Assembly (NCBI GenBank): GCA_001592805.2
Contig: CP051140.1
Coordinates: forward strand, 1,737,501-1,801,500
DNA: 64,000 nt
DNA from: Peltaster fructicola
Taxonomy: Eukaryota > Ascomycota > Dothideomycetes
Direction: 5' to 3'
The notes under the pieces were generated by a model, which worked only from the letters and a program-made list of their open reading frames with translations, made no database searches and had not been told where the DNA came from. Below are positions 9,743 to 19,141 of the stretch, piece by piece. The stretch's first letter is position 1, and each line of letters starts with the position of its first letter. A program made the translations under genes and the position numbers.

Positions 9743-10756
9743 ATGTCTACACACACATTAACACTGAACACGGGCGCCAAGATCCCTGCTGTAGGTCTTG
9801 GAACATGGCAATCCGACAAGGGCCTTGTCAAGGAAGCAGTAGCACACGCTCTCAAGCACGGCTACAGACACATCGATGCCGCACTTGTCTACCAGAACGA
9901 AGATGAGGTCGGACAAGGACTGAAGGAGGCTTTCGACTCAGGCATCAAGCGTGAGGATGTTTTCATCACCACCAAGCTGTGGAACACATACCATCGCAAA
10001 GCCGAAGAGTGCATTGATCAGAGTCTTAAGTCTCTCGGCGTTGACTACGTCGATCTCTGGCTCATGCACTGGCCCGTGCCAATGAATGCGAACGGCAACC
10101 ACCCACTTCTGCCAAAGCTGCCTGATGGCTCTCGTGACCTCGACAAAGATTGGTCGTATGTGCAGACCTGGCAGGAGATGGAGAAGGTGCTCAAGACTGG
10201 TAAGGTCAAGGCCATCGGTGTCTCTAACTTCAGTGTGAAGTACCTAGAGACTCTGCTCAAGGAGGCCAAGGTTGTGCCTGCTGCAAACCAGATCGAGAAC
10301 CACCCATATCTCCCACAGCAGGATATTGTCGACTTCTGCACTTCCAAGAACATTTTGATTGAAGCATACAGCCCCCTCGGCTCAACTGGCAGTCCATTAT
10401 TTAAGGAGGAAGGTGTGCAGGAGGTCGCTAAGAAGCACAACGTGGGAGCAGGTACAGTGCTGATCAGCTACCAAGGTATGCAGTCGTGGTATCGTTGTGG
10501 ACTCCACTAATGAGATATAGTGGCTCGAGGTATTGTCGTACTGCCAAAGTCCACGACCAAGCACCGCATCGAAGAGAACCTCAAGGTCATCGACTTGGAT
10601 GATTCTGACCTGCAAGCTCTCAACAAGATCCATCAAACCAAAGGATTGACTCGATTCGTGTACCCAGAGTTCGGTGTAAGTGCTAGCTGAGGGTACGAAT
10701 TTTGATGACGACTGACAATCTTGTAGGTCAACCTTGGTTTCCCTGACAAGCAGTAG
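9743..10756 (+). CDS. Aldo-keto reductase (NADPH-dependent, GCY1/YPR1-like)
   Basis: NAD(P)H-dependent reductase of the AKR superfamily with an (alpha/beta)8 barrel. Exons are 9743..10475, 10521..10675 and 10727..10756, with introns of 45 and 51 nt (branch sites CACTAATG and GACTGAC). The spliced protein is 305 aa, the normal AKR size. Motifs present are the N-terminal NTGAKIPAVGLGTWQS, the catalytic Asp/Tyr in DAALVYQNEDEVG, the catalytic Lys in ITTKLWNTYHRK, the catalytic His in LWLMHWPVPMN, and the cofactor segment LPKSTTKHRIEEN. An in-frame ATG at 9620 would add 41 residues, and another at 9665 would add 26; I prefer 9743 because it matches the family start. Substrate cannot be read from sequence. 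Glycerol/glyceraldehyde or uronate reduction are both possible, and the MIOX neighbour makes D-glucuronate worth testing. Confidence 0.9.
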
Positions 10757-10866
10757 AATGCTGTTGTGATCATGCTGCAGAGGTGGACCCGCTATGGGCA
10801 AGTCAAGCTTAGGCATAGACATAGCGGCCGAATGTAATGATAATGAACACATCACATCGACTCACT

Positions 10867-11236
10867 TCATCTTGTACCATCCTTACGCTTCAAAGCTTCG
10901 TTGGTGTGGCTGAGAATGCCCTTGAGGCTGTCGTTGCGTCGTGCTAGCAGAATGATGTCCTCACTCCTTATGGTGTCTCTCCCAGCATGTTTTGCAAATG
11001 CCTCTGTATCATGACTGATGGCTTCTGAGACTGGTCAGCACAGTGGCGTCAGCGAGCCTTCGTGGTGGCTTGCCTATCTGTGACCATAACATCTCGCTCA
11101 GGCCACCGATGAACTGTGGTGTGGTGTTGATGTTCTGCTCGATGGCAACAGAGTCGATCATATTGCCGACATGATACCAAAGAGCGGTCTTGAGGCGCTC
11201 CTCCTTGGTGCCCTCTTCTAGCGGATCCTGGGCCAT
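10867..11236 (-). CDS. MHF1: MHF1 / CENP-S histone-fold protein
   Basis: Histone-fold protein that pairs with MHF2/CENP-X. The complex binds FANCM/Mph1 at stalled forks and is part of the kinetochore CENP-T-W-S-X particle. Exons on the minus strand are 11236..11074 and 11024..10867, giving 106 aa. Exon 1 reads ERLKTALWYHVGNMIDSV and TTPQFIGGLSEMLWSQI. Exon 2 continues EAISHDTEAFAKHAGRDTIR and DIILLARRNDSLKGIL, together a full CENP-S fold. The intron (11025..11073, 49 nt) begins GC, not GT: the frame and conserved residues force the join ATA-G|AA. A second ATG lies 10 codons upstream at 11266, but 11236 fits the family better. It is divergent from the small membrane protein gene. Confidence 0.88.
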
Positions 11237-11404
11237 TTTGGCGTATCTGCCGGCGGCGATGCACATCGCACGCGTCCGTACTCAAATATCACGACTATAA
11301 CATGCACAGACCAGCGATGTCCGCTTAGTCATCTCATGGAGCAGTACGACTTCACGCGCAACTCCAGCTGCCTTGCCAATCGACACGCAAGTCCAATGGC
11401 ATCG

Positions 11405-11742
11405 ATGTCGTGGTTCTCGCGATCCAGCAAGCCTGCTGCGCCTATCCCTCACTTCCCATTCACCTGGGAAACGAATCCGTACCGATGCAAACGAATATGG
11501 CCTCCAGACTTTGACCAGCTAAGCAAAAAGCACCAATTCTCGCTCGAGCGAAGGTATCGTCGACGGTCGAAGCTGAAGTGGGCCAGACCAAATTGGACAA
11601 AGGGCACGAAACTTGTGCAATGGGGAGCTATACTTGGCGTTGCAGTATATGGAGTAATTGTCATGGATGTAGGTTGACAGTATGGCAGTCTGGGTTGAGA
11701 GCTGACGTAAAACAGCTAGGAAAGCTTCCAAACTTGACCTGA
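11405..11742 (+). CDS. Small single-pass membrane protein, conserved fungal type
   Basis: A 96-aa protein from exons 11405..11668 and 11716..11742 (intron 47 nt, GTAGGT to ACAG). Features seen are a short N-terminus (MSWFSRSSKPAAPIPHFPF), a proline/aromatic core RIWPPDFDQLSKKHQFSLER, a very basic stretch YRRRSKLKWARPNW, and one hydrophobic helix LVQWGAILGVAVYGVIVM near the C-terminus. The final exon adds only LGKLPNLT. The composition suggests a small mitochondrial or ER inner-membrane protein, but I do not recognise a named family. An ATG three codons upstream (11396) is also possible. Confidence 0.65.
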
Positions 11743-12078
11743 GCCCCTCGAAGCATGAGATCATACAATCTTGAAGTGTAAATAAAGGGCACATCAGCTG
11801 TGTTGCATGAAGGATTGCTGAGCCACAGTCACAACGATGTTAGCTGGCCATACCAGAAGCGGCCACAATCAATGGCTGTGGTTCGAAGCGTACAGTGGAG
11901 TGCGAAGAGGATGCTCATGTAAAGGATATTTTGCACAGCACCACAGCTCGACACCATGGGAGAAGCCGGATTATGACAACTGTCGTCAACGACAGCAGAA
12001 CGAAACATTGCTAGCACAACTGGCGGGTATTCTTGCACGACAATGCGATGACTTGCAGCTGAAGGAGTATTACTACAC
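11743..12078. other. Convergent intergenic region
   Basis: 336 bp between two convergent genes; it should hold both 3' ends. Nothing else is recognised. Confidence 0.55.
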
Positions 12079-13905
12079 TCATAAGTATACAATCAGCAAC
12101 GTAAGCAAGCCAGCACCGGCTTGCAATGGCCATAGCGACGCCCGGGTTGCCGCTTCTCCAAGAACTGGAGCTGGTGATGCAGCCATAACACCTTTGGTAG
12201 TCGACACAGTGGCGGATGCGTCGACGACGCTAGACGTAGTCGACCTTGGCCCAATGCCATATATAACATAGCCGCCAATCCCTGTACTACTGCTCAAAGA
12301 ATCTGTCGTGCGTTGAGCGACGAGCTGTGACCGTCCTTGGCGATCTGTCGTATACAAAGGGCGTAAGGAGATGTCTGTGGGTCCAAGAAGGCTACTCGTC
12401 ACAACCGATTCGTCGCCCACTGGTACAAGAATGCTGCTGGTGAAGACTGCTCCGTTCTCTCTCGTTACAGTCGTCAGGCTCAAGGTCTCGGATGCTGTCT
12501 GCTTCCGAGGCAGCGTCGCCGTGACGCCGTTCACAATCAGCTCTGTCTTGCCTTCTTTGTCCGTCACAAGAGCCACTGTCGCAAGCGAGCTTGTGCCGAT
12601 CGTGATACTGGCTCCTATCGCGAGAGTCTTGCTCCCTATCACGAATTGGCTGCCAATTTGGCTGATAGTCTGACCATAGGTCGTTAGAACGGCCGATTGA
12701 GCTGTAGTGACAGTCGTTTGGGCTGCTGGCAAAGCACTGATGAACGCAGTAGCACTACCAACGACGACTTCCAACCCTCCCATCGACTTTGTCTTCATTG
12801 CAAGCACTGTTGTTTGTGTTCCACTACCTAGCACGAGTGCTGAGCCGAGCGGAATCGTTTGACTCTGCAGGATAACTCGACCGGCTTCAACTGTCACCGG
12901 CTGACCTTGGAGAGTCAGCACCTGTAGACCAGGCTTGGAAGCTTGCGAGTCTGGTAGTAGGACGCCTGGGAGTGGTGATGGCTGAGTAGCGACACTATAC
13001 GCTGCCGTGATCGACGCGGGCTCTTTGTTGTGCGCTACAGTGGACGTTGGCAAGCTGTCATGTAGCGCAATTACTACGCTGTTTGATGTAGCCACCGAGG
13101 ACTGTGCTTGAAACGCTAGACCATGTAGGTCTGTCACAGACGATGGTGCTTCGGCCTCGTCAGGCGCGCTGACAGCAGAAAGATGCTGTGGACGATAGAT
13201 GACCCAACCGTTGGCGAACCCTTTATGTCTAGTCGTTGTAGTAGCTGGCGAAGACACTGTATCTGTGGTTGTTGTGCTCAATGCAGCACCATCAGGACTT
13301 GAGGTAACAGGAAGAGCGCCTGGCTGAGGACCGTGCTGCGGTCTCGCATCATCAGTCGAAGATTGTTGAGCGGCACTCGTTGTTGTGCTTGCACCGAGCA
13401 CTCTTCCCGCTTCGCTCGTGGACTGTGGTACAGGACCTGTTGACAGTATTTGTTGTTCTATCGTGGGTCCGACAGTGCTTGTCAAGGTGGTTGATATGGA
13501 TACAAGGACAGCTGGATCGGCCGACTCTGCTGAAAACAGTGCTTCTGGTGGCTTTGTCTGTAGGAACTGCCATATTGCTGTCTTCGATCTGAATGTAGGT
13601 GATGGCGACGATTCTGGTGACAACGTTTGTTGTTCTATCGTGGTGCTTGACGAAGCTATTAGGGTGGGAGCAAGGGTAGCCACTTCGGCCGAAGAGACCG
13701 GCTGAAGTACCTTTGGTGCTTCTGGTGTCAAGTTTCCCAACCGTTGAGACTTTGGAGGTGTGTATGTGATGCTTGCAGTGGGTTGCCAACTTGAAGAAGA
13801 CGTAGGAATGCTCTGGCGAGCTGGAGACGCTCTTCCGATCGTCTGGGCGAGAACTCCCGAAAGAATGATGGCAATCAGAACGAGAGACAATGACGGAGAC
13901 GCCAT
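12079..13905 (-). CDS. Ser/Thr-rich secreted or GPI-anchored surface protein
   Basis: A 608-aa protein starting at the ATG at 13905. A clear signal peptide opens it (MASPSLSLVLIAIILSGVLA). A long Ser/Thr/Pro-rich region expected to be heavily O-glycosylated follows. The C-terminal half has two diverged copies of a beta-rich module: one around GRVILQSQTIPLGSALVLGS and KSMGGLEVVVGSATAFI, the other around QTISQIGSQFVIGSKTLAIG and DKEGKTELIVNGVTATL. The protein ends in a hydrophobic tail (GAGLLTLLIVYL) preceded by small residues, consistent with a GPI-anchor signal. Such architectures are common in fungal cell-wall proteins. No enzymatic domain is seen. The 19 codons upstream of 13905 are in frame but would bury the signal peptide. 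Confidence 0.75.
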   Translation of the reverse strand: MASPSLSLVLIAIILSGVLAQTIGRASPARQSIPTSSSSWQPTASITYTPPKSQRLGNLTPEAPKVLQPVSSAEVATLAPTLIASSSTTIEQQTLSPESSPSPTFRSKTAIWQFLQTKPPEALFSAESADPAVLVSISTTLTSTVGPTIEQQILSTGPVPQSTSEAGRVLGASTTTSAAQQSSTDDARPQHGPQPGALPVTSSPDGAALSTTTTDTVSSPATTTTRHKGFANGWVIYRPQHLSAVSAPDEAEAPSSVTDLHGLAFQAQSSVATSNSVVIALHDSLPTSTVAHNKEPASITAAYSVATQPSPLPGVLLPDSQASKPGLQVLTLQGQPVTVEAGRVILQSQTIPLGSALVLGSGTQTTVLAMKTKSMGGLEVVVGSATAFISALPAAQTTVTTAQSAVLTTYGQTISQIGSQFVIGSKTLAIGASITIGTSSLATVALVTDKEGKTELIVNGVTATLPRKQTASETLSLTTVTRENGAVFTSSILVPVGDESVVTSSLLGPTDISLRPLYTTDRQGRSQLVAQRTTDSLSSSTGIGGYVIYGIGPRSTTSSVVDASATVSTTKGVMAASPAPVLGEAATRASLWPLQAGAGLLTLLIVYL

Positions 13906-14723
13906 AGTGAAATGGAATCGGCCAAGTTGAGCAGAACGGAAGGGATGAAGGGAAGTGGTCATGTATCAGCTCGAACGACTTATCTTGTGCTCGTCTCTGC
14001 CACGCGAAAGGAGGCCCGTCCATTTGGTGTTACGCATTTCGTTCACGTCTGCATGCTAGCACGGGTCAGGCAGGCGAAAACGTGCTGAAAGCATGTCTCG
14101 ATGTTACATTGAGTGTGTATCGGTATCTCATTGGTGGAAAGGAGATCGAAATCCAAATAAAAGATGATACAGCGACGAGGCTGAAGGATGGCGCTGAAGG
14201 ATGCGGCTGGCCTTATACGGCGTCCATGCGAGCTGAGTTGTCACCAAATCAGAGTAAGATCTTCTAAACGTCAGCCGTTGATGCCAAGCCCGAGATGCTC
14301 GTGTCTCCTGGTGTTTGCGATCAGAACATGTCGTCGATTTTAAGTGACCATGGGCTGGTCTCAGACGAGTGTGGCAGTCATGCTCAGTGCACAATCTCAT
14401 TGCGTCGATGCTGGACACATCCCAACAACTGCCGTAACAATGTGCGCATGTGATGGTCAGGAGATAGAGTGGATGATACTGGTCTAGGGGCCAAGAAGAT
14501 GTAATGAGGTTGCCGGAAGGACAGCTCCGATCCCTTGCACTCGGAAAGTCTTGGCAGGAAATGGGCAGAGAACGAAGGCCGCGCAGGGCTATGATACAAA
14601 GATGTCTATATCTACAATGCATATCAAGGCCTAGAGCTGTGCACAGCGCCTAGCCTTGCCAGTCTCAACAAGTAGCACAGCCAGGTGTGAACGCCAAAGA
14701 CATGCATAACCCTACTAGCCAGA
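13906..14723. other. Intergenic, no gene seen
   Basis: About 820 bp between the surface-protein start and the MEF1 stop, both minus strand. It contains a 164-codon minus-strand frame (14128..14622) rich in Cys, His and Arg with no conserved pattern, which I judge to be chance. Confidence 0.55.
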
Positions 14724-17106
14724 TCATTTCTTGTTCCTCTCAAGCCTCTCCTTCTCAGCCTTGGCGACGAGCTCTTTCTGCAGTTGCGGCGGTGCTGGAG
14801 CGTAGTGACTGAACTCCATTGAAAACTCACCCTTTCCTTGACTTGAGGCTCGGAGCTGTGAAGAGAAGCCAAACATAGAGTTGAGACTGCAGTCCGCAGT
14901 GAGCACGAATTCATCCGGTCCAATCTCCGTGTCGTTGATGACAGCATTGCGTTTGTTCAACAGGCCGACGATGTTACCCTGGAACTCGTTCGGTGCTGTG
15001 ACCACGGTCTTCATCAGCGGCTCGAGCACTTGCGGCTGTGCTGCAGTGAACGCCTTTCTGAAAGCCTGCTGCGTGGCGTTCTTGAAGGCCATTTCGGAGG
15101 AATCTGTCATATGAGTAGCACCATCGTTGATCTGCATGTAGGTACCAAGGACCTTGTGGCCAATGAGTGGGCCTTGTGCGCACGATGCCTGGAAACCCTT
15201 GTCACAAGCAAGAAGATACTTCTCAGACACAGTTCCTCCAGTGATAGTCTGCTCGAATTTGTTCTCGCCGAGTTCACCAGTTGGTTCCATGAAACCAATG
15301 ACACGGGCGTAGTCACCGGATCCACCAGTTTGCTTCTTCAGCAGGTGGTCGAATGGCACTCGTTGTGTGATCGTCTCGCGGTATGCGACTTGTGGCTGTC
15401 CAGTGGTCACTTCGACCTTGTACTCACGCTTCATGCGTTCGACATAGATACTGAGGTGAAGCTCTCCCATACCGCTGATAATGGTCTCGCTACTCTCCGA
15501 GTCAGTGTGGACTCGAAATGTTGGATCCTCACGTTGGAAGCGAGCAATAGCTTTCGAGAAATTTGCGCCGTCCTTGCTGTTCTTTGGTGCAATAGAGAGT
15601 GAAATGACAGGATCAGGCACGAACATAGAGGTCATGCTGTAGCCTAGACCACCCTCTGTGAAGGTGTCACCAGAAGCACATTCGATACCAAAAACAGCAC
15701 AGATCTCGCCGGCGCCAATCTCTTGTACTTCCTCCATCTCATTCGAGTGCATGCGAACAATTCGAGGAACCTTGACCTTCATGCCCGTTCGTGCGTTGTA
15801 TACAGTCTGGCCCTTCTTTAGCGAACCTTGGTAGACACGAACGTAAGTAAGCTGGCCAAAGTTGGATTCTTCAAGCTTGAAAGCAAGACCGACAAAGGGT
15901 AGGCTGTTGTATGAGACGAGCTTGACCTCTGCTTCTTTTCGCTTCTGGTCCAGCGCCAAGTTCTCGACTTCAGAGGGATTGGGCAGGTAATCGCAGACTG
16001 CATCAAGCATAGGCTGAACAGACTTGTCAGCCAGAGCAGACCCCATTAATACTGGCGTGAACTTGAGGCTGATGGTCGCTCTCCGAATGGCTGCCTTGAT
16101 CTCATCGGGCGACGGTGTTCGCTCGTCCAGAAAAGCGTTTGCGATCTCATCATCCACATCAGCCAGTGTCTCAATAAGCAGTCGTCGCTTCTCTTGTGCA
16201 AATTCCTCAGATCTGCTGGCACTTCGTCCTCCTGACGACCACACCCTTGTCACCTTCGGAATACACTGCCTTCATACGGATGAGATCGACGATGCCCTTG
16301 AACTCATCCTCAGCACCAATTGGTATTTGGATGGCAGCGGCTGGAATCTTCAGCTTCTGGTTGATGCCATCAACGGCCTTCCATGGGTTTGCTCCAGCTC
16401 GGTCCATTTTGTTGACAAAACTAAGACGTGGAACGTTGTATCGCTTCATCTGACGATCGACTGTGACCGTCTGACTCTGCACACCAGAAACAGCGCACAG
16501 AATCATGACTGCGCCGTCCAGCACTCGCAGCGCACGCTCGACCTCAATGGTGAAGTCTATGTGGCCAGGCGTGTCGATAAGGTTGATGTGATACTTCTCG
16601 TCCTTCAACTGACCCGATATTGGATCCGGCTCTTTCTTGACCCAGTCACAGAATGTTGCTGCAGACTGGATAGTGATACCCTTCTCTCGCTCCAGGTCCA
16701 TGCTGTCCATCTTTGCGCCAACCGCATCCTTGCCTCTTACTTCGTGGATATCGTTGATACGCCCGGTGTAGAAGAGCACTCGCTCAGTTGCCGTGGTCTT
16801 GCCAGAATCGATATGTGCTGCGATGCCAATGTTGCGGACTTTGCTCAGACGAGCTGCCTCCTTTGGATCGAGGTTGTCTACGATAGCCTGTTGTGAGAGA
16901 GAGCTAGGGTCATGCCTAGCGGTATCTTGCACTGCCGCAGCGGCGGTAGCATACTGTCGGGTTCGATACACTCGAGGTAATCGCTGGCATTGAGTGGCGT
17001 GTGATGTTGCCGCCAGGTTGACGAGACTTCTACGCGTACCTGCACATTCTGACGTGATGACAGCGCATCGCCGCAGTGTGTTGCGACAGATGAGCGATGT
17101 CCTCAT
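14724..17106 (-). CDS. MEF1: Elongation factor G, mitochondrial (MEF1); frame broken twice
   Basis: GTPase that drives translocation on the mitochondrial ribosome. The ATG is at 17106, and a long presequence precedes [20 protein letters not shown] (G1), the switch region [21 protein letters not shown] (G3) and [10 protein letters not shown] (G4). Domains II-V follow in the second block (16205 to 14724), including [18 protein letters not shown] and [17 protein letters not shown], ending ERLERNKK. Between [11 protein letters not shown] and [11 protein letters not shown] the reading frame changes twice within about 26 nt (at 16231-16232 and 16205-16206). The short piece between reads EDEVPADL in a third frame, which is the sequence expected for this family. 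Each change looks like one missing G in a short G run. A 37-nt GT-AG intron (16206..16242) would also restore frame but would delete conserved residues. Confidence 0.9.
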
Positions 17107-17365
17107 TGTTTGATGGTGGTTGGAATGGATGTCGCACTGCTACGAAAGTTTTTGGGTACATCCGGATCACATGCTTGTCGCTTGTAGGGGTCTCCTCCGA
17201 GTACGCCGCATGGACAGTACATTGCAACAGACGATACAGACAGCTGCATTGTAAGTCATATATCGTAATCTAATCTATTTGTAGAGTCACCGTGAATCTA
17301 CTAACGGACAACTTGCTAAGGACTGAATACCTCTGTCTCCATCATGTATTCATGAATGCACAGCT

Positions 17366-18175
17366 TCATGATGCTGATCGCCTGAATAGCTTAGAGACCG
17401 AGCGAAGCTTCTTCAATCGCTGTTCCTTGTGGATCTCGTTCACAGCGTCTGCGATGAGGGTCTCGGAATCGTGGCTACTGTGTCTCTCGCCGAGGTCAGG
17501 TCTCGCATCGCCGGTCCCAGACGGTACAGAAGTTTCAGGCGGCACGCGCGATCTACGATATCTGCTGCCTGGCAATGCATGCTTCAACGAACGCATGTTG
17601 ACGGCGTTCTGCGATTGTTGTGCCCAGTGTGGTCGGTCGTACTTGCTCAGTCTTGGTCGTGTTGTCAGCTCGTCGTCCATGTTCTCTAGCAGCTCTACAT
17701 TGCCAGGCAGGTCGACCCGTTCATACGTCGTCTGCGAGCCATGCTTGATAGCGACAAGCTTTCCCGCAGTGTCATCGCTCTTAAAACGTCGTCGAGGAGC
17801 TGGCTTCACATCGCTATCTGATCCTGTGCCAACACCGTCCTCTCTCCGCCGCAGCAGTTCGGCGTGCCGGCTGTGTCCCGAGGTGCTCGCATGCCTTTGA
17901 GGTGTTTCATCCAGGGCAGCAAGGATCTTTGCTGTATTGTAGCATGGCTTGCCATCTGCTGTCCATTCGGCTTCCAGCGGTAACGATCTTCTCAACGATT
18001 CCTTTTGTGTGCTTCTCCTCTCCCGTGGTGCCGACCTTGTTTGAGCTCCATGCTGCTGCTCTTGCTTTGTATGAGACTTGCGATCCTGAGCTGCTCGACG
18101 CGCCTTGTCCTGCTCTTGCTTCGCAGCCTCGAGCTTGGCATATAGCAGGACCGGATCGACTGCTAAGCTGCCCAT
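17366..18175 (-). CDS. Hypothetical basic protein
   Basis: A single-exon 269-aa frame with ATG at 18175. Family not recognised. The N-terminus is a charged helix (LLYAKLEAAKQEQDKARRAAQDRK). The middle has a short ordered-looking piece, EWTADGKPCYNTAKILAALD. The rest is rich in Arg, Ser and acidic residues, and the C-terminus is again helical and basic (NEIHKEQRLKKLRSVSKLFRR). No membrane segment or signal peptide is present. The overall look is of a disordered nuclear or scaffold protein. The length of the frame without stops and its fungal-like codon choice support it being real; function is unknown. Confidence 0.6.
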   Translation of the reverse strand: MGSLAVDPVLLYAKLEAAKQEQDKARRAAQDRKSHTKQEQQHGAQTRSAPRERRSTQKESLRRSLPLEAEWTADGKPCYNTAKILAALDETPQRHASTSGHSRHAELLRRREDGVGTGSDSDVKPAPRRRFKSDDTAGKLVAIKHGSQTTYERVDLPGNVELLENMDDELTTRPRLSKYDRPHWAQQSQNAVNMRSLKHALPGSRYRRSRVPPETSVPSGTGDARPDLGERHSSHDSETLIADAVNEIHKEQRLKKLRSVSKLFRRSAS

Positions 18176-19141
18176 TGACCGCGCTTTCTGCTGCCTGATG
18201 GTCGGGTTGATATGTCTAGGCTGAGAGAGGAAGAATCAGCAGCCATTCTGACAGGCAAATGCGAGGCGCGATCACACTTGAAAATCAAGTTTCACGCTTC
18301 TTGAGACTCGCCATGCATCTCCTCACCTTAGCGTGCATAGGCACTTGTTGTGCCTCGACTAGAGACATCTCAGACCGTAGCTACTGCTAAGCACAACGTT
18401 CTCAACGGAGGACGAGGACGGCATGATGGAGCGAGGAACCTGTCAGTATATCTTACAAGTAGTGCTGTTCTTGGATGTGCCGCAAGGAAGGCGCCGTCTT
18501 GACTAGAGAGTGGTACGGGACGCTTTCAGCGTCAAGTGCTTGACATCCGGCTCGCCTCAAATGGCTTCAGTCCGGCGTTGATTCATGGAAAGGCCGCATG
18601 ACTATGAGCCAGTAACGCGCAGGATTGTCTTCACGCGATGGATCAGCGTGCTCTGTCATCCACACGGATCAGGTCAGGCACAATGACATCCTCGTGCAGT
18701 GCAGAAAAAGCTTCGCGTGGTCGGAAATATGCGTAGAGACAGGCACCGAAGTAGTGGTGTGCAACCAGGGATGACACCAGTGAGAGTCTATGTGATTGGT
18801 ATGATGGTGACGGATCCTGCCGCTTTCAATAGCAGATGTCTGCTTTCGGCCATGCGTTCTTGACGTGGGATCGTTCGGGAAAGCTTGATGATATATGGCG
18901 TTGGTCACCAAGCCACATGCAAGGGAAGAATGCTGTATAGCGTTGAGATCGAGAGACATAATGGTGCACACGAGGGAAATCTTGCCAGACCACCAGCCAA
19001 GTACCGCCTTCCTACAAAGTACCATTTGATTGAAGTGATATCCCAGATTCACGAGACTGGCTGTGATCAAGAGGGAACCAAGATTATGTTGCAATTACGA
19101 TTGCTCCTGTATGTCTATGCTAGCTGTACAATTGATATGCT
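18176..19141. other. Intergenic, no gene seen
   Basis: Nearly 1 kb between two minus-strand genes. It should contain the ABC transporter 3' UTR and the promoter of the 269-aa protein. No tRNA, repeat or conserved frame is recognised; a minus-strand frame at 18669..19094 lacks any family pattern. Confidence 0.55.

Noticed and set aside
14128-14622. 164-codon minus-strand frame after MEF1
   Set aside because: Composition is rich in Cys, His and Arg with no periodicity or family motif; it looks like antisense noise in an intergenic stretch.
16206-16242. 37-nt GT-AG intron to explain the MEF1 frame change
   Set aside because: Shorter than every secure intron here (45 nt or more) and would remove residues whose third-frame reading matches the family. 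Two missing bases explain it better.
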